From assembly GCA_963724665.1 (NCBI GenBank), contig CAVRVH010000005.1, positions 1 through 64,000 of the forward strand: a stretch of 64,000 nucleotides of DNA. The letters are read 5' to 3'. The notes beneath the pieces were generated by a model, which worked only from the letters and a program-made list of their open reading frames with translations, had not been told where the DNA came from and ran no database searches. Positions 50,534-57,870 of the stretch are shown here, in pieces. Every line of letters begins with the position of its first letter. The stretch's first letter is position 1. The DNA comes from DASUPK01 sp963724665. GTDB taxonomy: Bacteria > Actinomycetota > Thermoleophilia > Solirubrobacterales > 70-9. Position numbers and translations under genes: made by a program.

Positions 50534-50559
50534 GTCCCGGCGTGGCTAGGCTGAAAAGC

Positions 50560-51477
50560 ATGGCCGAGCTACCCAAGACGGTCCGGATCCGCGAGGTTGG
50601 CCCGCGCGACGGGTTCCAGAACGAGCCCGAGGTGATCCCGACCGAGGAGAAGGTCCGGCTGATCGGCTTGCTGGGGGAGACCGGGCTGAGTCGGATCGAA
50701 CTCACCTCTTTCGTGCGCCCGGATGTGATCCCGCAGCTCGCCGACGCAGCAGAGGTGCTCACCCGCTTCGAACCGCGGGACGGCGTCGCCTACTCGGTGC
50801 TGATCCCGAACCGCAAGGGCCTGGAGAACGCGCTCGAGTTTCGCGACCGATTCCAGGAGGCGAATTTCTTTCTGTCGGCCTCCGAGACGCACAACAGCAG
50901 GAACGTGAATCGCTCGATCGCGGAGTCCCTGGCGGACCTGGAGGGAACAATCTCGGCCGCCCGCGATGCCGAGCTCCGCTGCGAGGGTGTGATCTCAACC
51001 AGCTTCGGCTGTCCCTACGAGGGCGAGGTTGCCCCGGATCGCGTGTTCGAGATCGCCGAGCAGCTGGCGGGCTTCGGCTGCGAGGAGATCGCCTTCGGCG
51101 ACACGACCGGAATGGCGAACCCGAGGCAGGTCGGCGAGTTCTTCACGCAGGCACGTGACCGCCTCAGCGGCGTGGAGCTGACAGCCCATTTCCACAACAC
51201 CCGGGGACAGGGCCTGGCCAACGTCCTCGCGGCGCTCGAGCAGGGGGTCGACTCCTTCGAGAGCTCATTCGGCGAGCTTGGCGGCTGCCCCGTGCCGCCG
51301 GGTTCAACCGGGAACATCTCGACCGAGGATCTCGCCTCGATGCTGGAGGAGATGGGGGTCGAGACCGGCGTGGACCTGGCGAAGCTGATCGCCGCCTCCA
51401 CCGAGGCACAGAAGGTCCTCGGCCGGCCGCTCGGGGCCCACCTGCTCACGGCGGGCCCGGTCGACTGGCACAGGTAG
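50560..51477 (+). CDS. Hydroxymethylglutaryl-CoA lyase
   Basis: The 305-residue TIM-barrel enzyme splits HMG-CoA to acetoacetate and acetyl-CoA. Signatures are REVGPRDGFQNE, the metal site FGDTTGMANPRQV, AHFHNTRGQGLANV and the active cysteine loop GELGGCPVPPGSTGN. ATG 50560 is chosen over GTG 50542. Acetoacetate could be reactivated by the acetoacetate-CoA ligase at 57.9 kb. Confidence 0.92.
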   Translation: MAELPKTVRIREVGPRDGFQNEPEVIPTEEKVRLIGLLGETGLSRIELTSFVRPDVIPQLADAAEVLTRFEPRDGVAYSVLIPNRKGLENALEFRDRFQEANFFLSASETHNSRNVNRSIAESLADLEGTISAARDAELRCEGVISTSFGCPYEGEVAPDRVFEIAEQLAGFGCEEIAFGDTTGMANPRQVGEFFTQARDRLSGVELTAHFHNTRGQGLANVLAALEQGVDSFESSFGELGGCPVPPGSTGNISTEDLASMLEEMGVETGVDLAKLIAASTEAQKVLGRPLGAHLLTAGPVDWHR

Positions 51478-51486
51478 GGTGACGGC

Positions 51487-51867
51487 ATGCAGAGCGATCG
51501 TTTTCGCGCCGCGGCCGAGTCGAAGGACTTCTCGGCGATCGAAGAGCTCTTCACCGAGGACGTCGTCTTCCGCAGCCCCGTGGTCTTCAAGCCCTACGAG
51601 GGGCGAGAGGCGATCGCGATGCTGCTGGGGGCCGTCTCGCAGGTATTCGAGGACTTCCGCTACACCGACCACGTGGAGACCGGGGACTCAGCCGCACTCG
51701 CCTTCAGCGCGCGGGTCGGCGACCGCGAACTCGACGGGATCGACTTCCTCCACTTCGGCTCCGAGGGCCGGATCAACCGCATGGAGGTATTCGTCCGGCC
51801 GATGAGCGGGATGCACGCTCTGGCCGAGGCGATGCAGAAGCGGCTAGCCGAGACTGCTTCGCCATAG
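51487..51867 (+). CDS. NTF2/SnoaL-like protein
   Basis: The 126-residue protein has the NTF2-like pattern: FRAAAESKDFSAIEELFTEDVVFRSPVVFKPYEGREAIAMLLGAVSQVFEDF, then GIDFLHFGSEGRINRMEVFVRP. It begins 9 bp after HMG-CoA lyase and is probably cotranscribed. Its last codons (ETASP and stop) lie inside repeat copy B, so its C-terminus is partly element-derived. Confidence 0.8.
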   Translation: MQSDRFRAAAESKDFSAIEELFTEDVVFRSPVVFKPYEGREAIAMLLGAVSQVFEDFRYTDHVETGDSAALAFSARVGDRELDGIDFLHFGSEGRINRMEVFVRPMSGMHALAEAMQKRLAETASP

Positions 51868-51951
51868 AGCCGCGGCCACGAGCGGCCGCCCCACATAAGT
51901 CGCTTCGGGCTTCGCCCTGCGCTCCAAAGTGGAGCGGCCTGGTGACCGCTA
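51851..51951 (-). repeat. 101-bp convergent-junction repeat, copy B (inverted)
   Basis: On the minus strand it begins with the sulfatase stop TAG and runs 101 bp into the last codons of the NTF2-like gene. The hairpins are kept: GCGGTC with GGCCGC (one G-T pair), GGGC-GAA-GCCC, and GCGGCC-GCTCGT-GGCCGC. It differs from copy A at about 16 of 101 positions. Confidence 0.88.
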
Positions 51952-53460
51952 CTGGCAGGACGCGCCGTTGCAGGTCTTGAGCTGCAACAGCCTTGCCTTG
52001 AGTTCGCTCGCCATCGCGAGTTCCTGGGGTGACGGACCGACCGGCCCGGGTGGGTCGTAGAGCAGGTTGGTGAGCTCGTACGGGTCGTCGTCGAGGTTGT
52101 AGAGCTCCTCGTCCCCGTTGCTCCAGAGGTTGTACTTCCACGGCCCGCGCCGGATTCCGTATGTCCCGATGTCGGGGCTCTCGAACAGGATGTCGCGATT
52201 CGCGCCGTCCGCCGGGTCCTTGGCGAGCGGCAGCAGGGGGATCCCGTCCATGACCCGTGCGGGCGGGGCTCCGGTGAGCGAGGTGATGGTGGGCGCCAGG
52301 TCGATGTTCGCGACGAGCTGCTCGCGGGTCACGCCCTGGGGGAAGCCGGGGCCGCGGATGATCAGCGGCACCCGCTCCCCCTCCTCATAGAGGAAGTTCT
52401 TGAACTCGATCCGGTGCGCCCCCATCTCGAGGCCGTTGTCGGAGGTGAAGATGAAGAAGGTCTTCTGCTTGTCCCCGTACTTGCGCACGAGGCCGAAGAT
52501 CCGCTTCACCTCGTCATCCACAGAGAGCAGGCTCTCGAGGCGCCCGCGGTAGCGGCGGTCGATGTCGGCGAGCTGGGCATCGGAGAGAAGCGGGGTGTCC
52601 CGGATCTGCTCGGGCTTGTCCGACACATTCGCCTCGTCGAAGTTCGGCGGCTGCGGCGCGGTGATGTCCCCGAACACTCCGAGGTATTGGGGCGCCGGCT
52701 CCGGATCTCGGGTCGACCAGTAGGGCGTGCCCGCCTCGCCGTGGGGGTTGTTCGGGTTGTAGTAGATGAAGAACGGCTTCGGGCTGATCGTCCACTGCTT
52801 CAGCAGCGCGTTGACCTTCGAGTCGAGGATGTAGTCGATGTAGTTGCTCGGCTTTCTCCCGTAGTGCCGGACCTTGCCGTTCTCGTTGAGCTTGAAGCCG
52901 TAGCGGTGCTGCTCGGTTCCTCCGGTGAGCGCGTCCCACTGAGTCCAGCCCTGCGGGATCAGACGAGGGTCCGTGATGCCGTAGCCGTTCAGGTACTTGC
53001 CGACCATCGCGGTCCGATACTTGGCGCGTTTCAGCCAGACCGCGAGCGTGTTCGAGCTGTCGAGATCGCCGAAGCGCTGGTCCGTGAGGACGTGGTGGTT
53101 GTGCGCGTACTGCCCGGTCAGGAAGGTCGCGCGGGATGGGCAGCAGAGCGGATAGGAGACGTAGCTGTTGTGGAAGCTCGTGCCCTTTGCGGCGAGCAGG
53201 TTGAGCGTGTTGCGCATCACGAAGAGGTCGGAGGCGTTCATGTCGTCCGTGTCGATCACGATCACGTTCGGCCGCTTCTGCAGCTTGTTCTGCTCGCGCA
53301 GCTGGGCGAGCTTCTCCCGGTGCGTCTGCCTGGCGGCCTGGCAGGCCCTGTCGCACTTGGCTGAGGCGTGGGCGGGCGAGGCCGCGCTCGCCCAGGCGAA
53401 CGCAGCCGCGCAAAGCGCAGCCGCAGCGAAGCCGGCCCCGTGTCGTCTGCCCCAGCTCAT
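51949..53460 (-). CDS. Secreted sulfatase
   Basis: The 503-residue protein has a signal peptide (GAGFAAAALCAAAFAWASAASPAHA) and an alkaline-phosphatase-fold sulfatase domain. VIVIDTDDMNASD carries metal ligands, and PLCCPSRATFLTGQY holds the formylglycine-type signature CxPxR around residue 109. FTSDNGLEMGAHR and FYLNDDPYELTNL-type ends are present (YNLDDDPYELTNL). It would release sulfate from a sulfated sugar or aryl ester outside the cell. No maturation enzyme is nearby. Confidence 0.92.
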   Translation of the reverse strand: MSWGRRHGAGFAAAALCAAAFAWASAASPAHASAKCDRACQAARQTHREKLAQLREQNKLQKRPNVIVIDTDDMNASDLFVMRNTLNLLAAKGTSFHNSYVSYPLCCPSRATFLTGQYAHNHHVLTDQRFGDLDSSNTLAVWLKRAKYRTAMVGKYLNGYGITDPRLIPQGWTQWDALTGGTEQHRYGFKLNENGKVRHYGRKPSNYIDYILDSKVNALLKQWTISPKPFFIYYNPNNPHGEAGTPYWSTRDPEPAPQYLGVFGDITAPQPPNFDEANVSDKPEQIRDTPLLSDAQLADIDRRYRGRLESLLSVDDEVKRIFGLVRKYGDKQKTFFIFTSDNGLEMGAHRIEFKNFLYEEGERVPLIIRGPGFPQGVTREQLVANIDLAPTITSLTGAPPARVMDGIPLLPLAKDPADGANRDILFESPDIGTYGIRRGPWKYNLWSNGDEELYNLDDDPYELTNLLYDPPGPVGPSPQELAMASELKARLLQLKTCNGASCQ

Positions 53461-53574
53461 TCGGATCACAAACCCGCGACACCTTAGGTGGTTGCGGCGA
53501 CACCACCCCTGATCGGGTGGCCCCGTATGCTCCGCGCCGCCAATCACTCATAGATAGAGAGGGAGACAACACAT

Positions 53575-54459
53575 ATGGCGATCAGCAAGGTCGGGGTCCT
53601 GGGCTGCGGGCTCATGGGGCATGGGATCTCTCAGATCTGCGCCCAGCAGGGTTGGGACGTCGTGGTCCGCGAGATCGATCAGGGACAGCTCGATAAGGGC
53701 ATGGGCAAGATCGAGAAGCAGCTCGCCCGGGCGGTCGAGAAGGGCAAGATGGAGCAGTCGGAGGCGGACGCTGTCCTGGCACGGATCACCCCGACGCTCG
53801 AGTACGCGGATCTCGCCGACTGCGATCTCCTGATCGAGGCGATCACCGAGGACCTCGATCGCAAGCTCGAGATGTGGCGTGAGCTCGATGAGCTGGTCAA
53901 GGACGACGCCTTTCTCGCGACCAACACCTCATCCCTCTCGGTCGCCACCCAGGCGGACGCAACCAAGCGGCCCGACCGGATGATCGGCCTCCACTTCTTC
54001 AACCCGCCTCAGGTGATGCCGTTGCTCGAGGTGGTGCGCGCGGAGAATTCGGCTGATGACGCCGTCGCGCTCGGCTTCGAGGTCGGCGAGGCGCTCGGGA
54101 AGACGACCGTCGCCGCCGGCGACAATCGCGGCTTCATCGTCAACCGGTTGCTGGTCCCCTACATGCTCGATGCCATCCGGGCGCACGAGCAGGGAGTCGG
54201 ATCGATCTCCGACATCGACACCGGGATGATGGCCGGGGCGAGCCACCCGATGGGGCCGCTGACACTGGCCGATTTCGTCGGCCTCGACACGCTTGCCGCA
54301 ATCGCGGGTGTGATGGTTGACGCCTACGGCGAGGAACGCTTCGCCGCGCCTGACACGCTCGAGAAGATGGTGGACGCAGGGGACTTCGGCCGCAAGACCG
54401 GTAAGGGGTTCTACGATTACTCCGGCGACAAGCCCGTCCCGGTGGACGCCGGGGGCTAG
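53575..54459 (+). CDS. 3-hydroxybutyryl-CoA dehydrogenase
   Basis: The 294-residue enzyme interconverts 3-hydroxybutyryl-CoA and acetoacetyl-CoA with NAD(P). The cofactor loop is VGVLGCGLMGHGISQ, the catalytic His/Glu lie in GLHFFNPPQVMPLLEVV, and NRGFIVNRLLVPYMLDAI plus ASHPMGPLTLADFVGLDT complete the fold. The ribosome site GAGAGGGAG lies upstream. It is divergent from the sulfatase. It supplies C4-CoA metabolism feeding crotonyl-CoA to Ccr. Confidence 0.95.
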   Translation: MAISKVGVLGCGLMGHGISQICAQQGWDVVVREIDQGQLDKGMGKIEKQLARAVEKGKMEQSEADAVLARITPTLEYADLADCDLLIEAITEDLDRKLEMWRELDELVKDDAFLATNTSSLSVATQADATKRPDRMIGLHFFNPPQVMPLLEVVRAENSADDAVALGFEVGEALGKTTVAAGDNRGFIVNRLLVPYMLDAIRAHEQGVGSISDIDTGMMAGASHPMGPLTLADFVGLDTLAAIAGVMVDAYGEERFAAPDTLEKMVDAGDFGRKTGKGFYDYSGDKPVPVDAGG

Positions 54460-54482
54460 GCCAGCCCAAGGAGGAAGGACGC

Positions 54483-55211
54483 ATGCCAGTCGACCACACC
54501 AGCCTGGACCGCATCCGCAACGCCACCTTCCCATCTTCGCGACGCGGATACGACAAGCAGGAGGTCGAGAAGTTCCTGTCGCGGCTCGCCGACTGGCTCG
54601 AGACGGGGGCGGGAGACGAGTCCCGGTCCGACACGGTCAAGCGGGAGCTCGAGCGGGTGGGGGAGCGAACCGGCGCCATCCTGGCCCAGGCGGAGGAGAG
54701 CGCGCAGCAGATCCGCGCCGAGGCCGAGGAGGAGGCGCGGGGCACGATCAACATGGCGAACATGCAGGCCAACGAGACCCGGACGGAGACCGAGCAGATC
54801 CGACAGGCCACGGAGGAGGAGGTGGTGGCCATCCGGCAGCAGGCGGAGCAGGACGCCCACGAGACCATCGCGACGGCTCAGGCCGAGGCCCGGCGAATCG
54901 TCGAGGAGGGAACGCAGCGTCGGGAGGACATCGAGGCCGGGATCGCCGATCTCGTCCGGCGGCGCAACGACGTCCTGGCCGATATCGAGGAGCTCACAGC
55001 CAAGCTGACCGGGGCCGTCTCGGAGCATCGGCCCGAGCCCGGATCGGAGCCGTTCGGGAAGCCGGACGAGTTCGACCCGCTCGCCCGCGAGGACGAGGAC
55101 GAAGAGTTCGAGACGGGCGAGCACGAGGCCGAGGCTGAACCCGAGGACGAGACTCCATCAGAGGAGACGCAGGTCGTCGACGCTGAGTCCGAGCACGAGG
55201 CTCGGACCTGA
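54483..55211 (+). CDS. DivIVA-domain coiled-coil protein
   Basis: The 242-residue protein starts with the DivIVA membrane-targeting motif region (LDRIRNATFPSSRRGYDKQEVEKFLSRLADWLE), then a coiled coil of about 110 residues rich in Glu/Ala/Gln/Arg, and a highly acidic tail (EDEDEEFETGEHEAEAEPEDE). DivIVA/Wag31 proteins mark curved membrane and poles. AAGGAGGAA precedes ATG. It lies between two acyl-CoA genes, an unusual setting for a cell-shape protein. Confidence 0.9.
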   Translation: MPVDHTSLDRIRNATFPSSRRGYDKQEVEKFLSRLADWLETGAGDESRSDTVKRELERVGERTGAILAQAEESAQQIRAEAEEEARGTINMANMQANETRTETEQIRQATEEEVVAIRQQAEQDAHETIATAQAEARRIVEEGTQRREDIEAGIADLVRRRNDVLADIEELTAKLTGAVSEHRPEPGSEPFGKPDEFDPLAREDEDEEFETGEHEAEAEPEDETPSEETQVVDAESEHEART

Positions 55212-55227
55212 GCAAGCCGGGTCGGTC

Positions 55228-56748
55228 GTGAGCGACGTCAAGGCGGCCCTCGACGCCGCGCTGGAGGGCGGCCCTGAGCGGCATCGGAAGAAGGTGGCCG
55301 AGCAGGAGAAGCTGCCCGTGCGGGAGCGGGTGGCGAGGCTCCTGGACGCGGACTCGCTCGCCGAGGACGGTCTCCTTGCCAACTGGGAGCAGGAGGGGCT
55401 CGGCGCCGACGGCGTCGTCACCGGGATGGGAACGGTGGGAGGGCGCGCCGTCGCGCTGATGGCGAACGATCCCGCCGTCAAGGCCGGCTCCTGGGGCCCG
55501 AAGACCGTCGAGAAGATCCTGCGAATTCAGGAGCGGGCGCTCGCGCACCAGGTGCCGATCGTCTATCTGGTCGACTCCGCGGGCGCGCGCATCACGGACC
55601 AGGTGCGCATGTTCCCCGGCCGGCGCGGCGCCGGGCACATCTTCCATACCCAGGTCCGCCTCTCCGGGCAGGTGCCGCAGATCTGCCTGCTCTTCGGCCC
55701 GAGCGCGGCCGGGGGCGCCTACATCCCCGCCTTCTGCGACGTGGTGATCATGCGTGACGGCAATGCCTCGATGTACCTCGGCTCACCGCGCATGGCCGAG
55801 ATGGTGATCGGGGAGAAGGTCACGCTCGAGGAGATGGGCGGCGCCCGGATGCACACCTCCGTGTCGGGCTGCGGGCACTTCCTGAGCAAGTCCGACGAGG
55901 AGGCGATCGACCTCGCCCGCAGCTATCTCGCCTACATGCCGGCGAACTGGCGGGAGGAGCCGCCGGCGTCGCCTCCTGCCGAGCCCGAGGACATGCCGGC
56001 CGTCTCGGAGATCGTGCCCGACAACGAGAAGGAGCCCTTCGACGTCAAAGACCTGATTCGTGCCGTCGTCGACGCCGAGTCGTTCCTCGAGGTGCACGCC
56101 CGCTGGGCGAAGGAGATCGTTGTCGGCTACGCGCGGCTCGACGGTCGCGTGATCGGTGTGGTGGCGAACCAGCCGAAGGTGAAGGGCGGCGTGCTCTTCG
56201 TCGACTCCGCCGACAAGGCCGCCCGGTTCATCATGACCTGCAACGCCTTCAACGTGCCGCTGCTCTTCCTGGCGGACGTTCCCGGCTTCATGATCGGCAA
56301 GGACGTCGAGCGGCAGGGGATCATCCGCCACGGGGCCAAGATGATCAGCGCCGTGTCCGAGGCGACCGTTCCGAAGCTCTCGGTGGTCGTCCGGAAGGCC
56401 TACGGCGCCGGGCTCTACGCGATGGCCGGGCCGGCCTTCGAGCCCGATGCCTGCCTGGCCTTCCCGCAGGCCCAGATCGCGGTGATGGGGCCCGAGGCTG
56501 CGATCAACGCCGTCTTCTTCAACCAGATCCAGGAGATCGAGGATCCCGAGGAGCGCGAGCGCTTCGTCAAGGAGAAGCGCGAGGAGTACTCGGAGGACAT
56601 CGACATCCTCCACCTCGCCTCGGAGTTGGTGGTCGACGCGGTGATCGAGCCGGACAGCCTGCGAGAGGAGCTAGTCCGACGCTACGCCCTGGCGGCGACC
56701 AAGGACCGCAGCTTCGCCACCCGGCGGAATCCCATAACGCCGGCCTAG
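55228..56748 (+). CDS. Acyl-CoA carboxylase, carboxyltransferase (beta) subunit
   Basis: The 506-residue protein has two crotonase-fold carboxyltransferase halves: LPVRERVARLLD, DSAGARITDQVRMFPGRRGAGHIF, GPSAAGGAYIPAFCD in the first; VPLLFLADVPGFMIGKDVERQGIIRHGAKM and VVRKAYGAGLYAMAGPAFEPDA in the second. It transfers carboxyl from biotin to an acyl-CoA. Substrate could be propionyl- or a branched acyl-CoA; motifs do not settle it. No biotin carboxylase gene is in the window. Its TAG opens repeat copy C. Confidence 0.9.
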   Translation: MSDVKAALDAALEGGPERHRKKVAEQEKLPVRERVARLLDADSLAEDGLLANWEQEGLGADGVVTGMGTVGGRAVALMANDPAVKAGSWGPKTVEKILRIQERALAHQVPIVYLVDSAGARITDQVRMFPGRRGAGHIFHTQVRLSGQVPQICLLFGPSAAGGAYIPAFCDVVIMRDGNASMYLGSPRMAEMVIGEKVTLEEMGGARMHTSVSGCGHFLSKSDEEAIDLARSYLAYMPANWREEPPASPPAEPEDMPAVSEIVPDNEKEPFDVKDLIRAVVDAESFLEVHARWAKEIVVGYARLDGRVIGVVANQPKVKGGVLFVDSADKAARFIMTCNAFNVPLLFLADVPGFMIGKDVERQGIIRHGAKMISAVSEATVPKLSVVVRKAYGAGLYAMAGPAFEPDACLAFPQAQIAVMGPEAAINAVFFNQIQEIEDPEERERFVKEKREEYSEDIDILHLASELVVDAVIEPDSLREELVRRYALAATKDRSFATRRNPITPA

Positions 56749-57830
56749 CGGCCACCAGGCCGCTGCACCTCAGGAGCGAAGGGCGAAGCCCGTAGCGACT
56801 CACGCAGGGCGGCCGCTTGTGGCCGCGATGTGATCGCGAAGCCGTGTTTCGGGAACGGCACCAGCGACTCGCTCTCGGTGTCCCAGAGCTTCAGCCGGAA
56901 GGTCCGGATGCTGCTGCGGATCGTGACCACGGGCGTGCGCCGGAACATCGGGTGCGACTCGTGTGCAGCCCGCAGGCGGTAGTTCGGGATCTTCGCGCTC
57001 AGGTGATGGACGTGATGGAAGTTGGCGTTGCCGACCATCCAGGCGAGCGGACGGGGGAGCTGGAGATAGGAGCTGCCCTGCAGGGCGGCGAGCTCGAACT
57101 TCCATGTATCGGGCGCTTGGTAGTAGGTGTCCTCGTACTGGTGCTGGATGTAGAGCATCCAGGCGCCAATGGCCCCGCCGGCGACCAGGGTCGTGGCCTG
57201 GATCAGCAGGAAGGTCTGCAGGCCGACGACCGCGCTCCAGCCCACAACCCAGGCCACGAGCGCGAGGTTGGTCAGGACCACGCTCAGCAGGATCTTCGGA
57301 GTCATGCCGCGCTGGGGAAAGCGGCGCTCGAACAGGAACACGAGGCTCGGGCCGATGAGCAGCATCAGGATGGGGTTGCGGTAAAGGCGGTATCCCAGCC
57401 GTCTCGGGCGGGATGCGCTCTCAAACTCGGCCATGGTCATGGTGTTGATCTCGCCCACGCCTCGATGGTCGAGGTCGCCCGTGTGCGCGTGGTGGATGGC
57501 GTGCTGCCGCTGCCACCAGCGATAGGGGGTGAACAGCAGGAAGCCGAGGAAGTGGCCCCAGCGGCTGTTCTCGGGCCGCGACTCGAACATCGAGTTGTGG
57601 GTCAGGTCGTGGAAGAGCGAATACATGCGCGTTAGGAAGACGGTTGCGATCAGGCCGAGTGCGATCGCCACAGGAGCGCTGGGCTCGATCAGGGCCGCGA
57701 GGATCCAGACGGCCAGGTAGGGCAGTACGACGCTTGCGATCTGACCGAGGCTGCGCAGGCGGTCGACCTCCAGGTACGGCGAGAGGTCCTGCTTCCAGCT
57801 CTCCCGGGAGGGGATCTCTGCGGTGCTCAC
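56745..57830 (-). CDS. Membrane fatty acid desaturase with repeat-encoded C-terminus
   Basis: The 361-residue protein has the three histidine boxes of di-iron desaturases: HDLTH (74-78), HAIHH (110-114) and HHVHH near residue 275, and four or more membrane helices. It would introduce double bonds into acyl chains in the membrane. The last 33 or so residues (from HGFAITSRPQ to QRPGGR) are encoded entirely by repeat copy C and look unlike ordinary desaturase ends. Its stop shares CTAG with the carboxylase stop. Confidence 0.9.
   Translation of the reverse strand: MSTAEIPSRESWKQDLSPYLEVDRLRSLGQIASVVLPYLAVWILAALIEPSAPVAIALGLIATVFLTRMYSLFHDLTHNSMFESRPENSRWGHFLGFLLFTPYRWWQRQHAIHHAHTGDLDHRGVGEINTMTMAEFESASRPRRLGYRLYRNPILMLLIGPSLVFLFERRFPQRGMTPKILLSVVLTNLALVAWVVGWSAVVGLQTFLLIQATTLVAGGAIGAWMLYIQHQYEDTYYQAPDTWKFELAALQGSSYLQLPRPLAWMVGNANFHHVHHLSAKIPNYRLRAAHESHPMFRRTPVVTIRSSIRTFRLKLWDTESESLVPFPKHGFAITSRPQAAALRESLRASPFAPEVQRPGGR
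56746..56847 (+). repeat. 102-bp convergent-junction repeat, copy C
   Basis: Same orientation as copy A, starting at the carboxylase stop TAG. Its minus strand is an open frame coding the desaturase C-terminus. The three hairpins match copy A; the variable part around positions 20-28 has a 1-bp insertion relative to A and B. Confidence 0.9.
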
Positions 57831-57870
57831 GGCTTTGATTACGCTCGCCCGCCGAGGCTGGATCAGCGGG

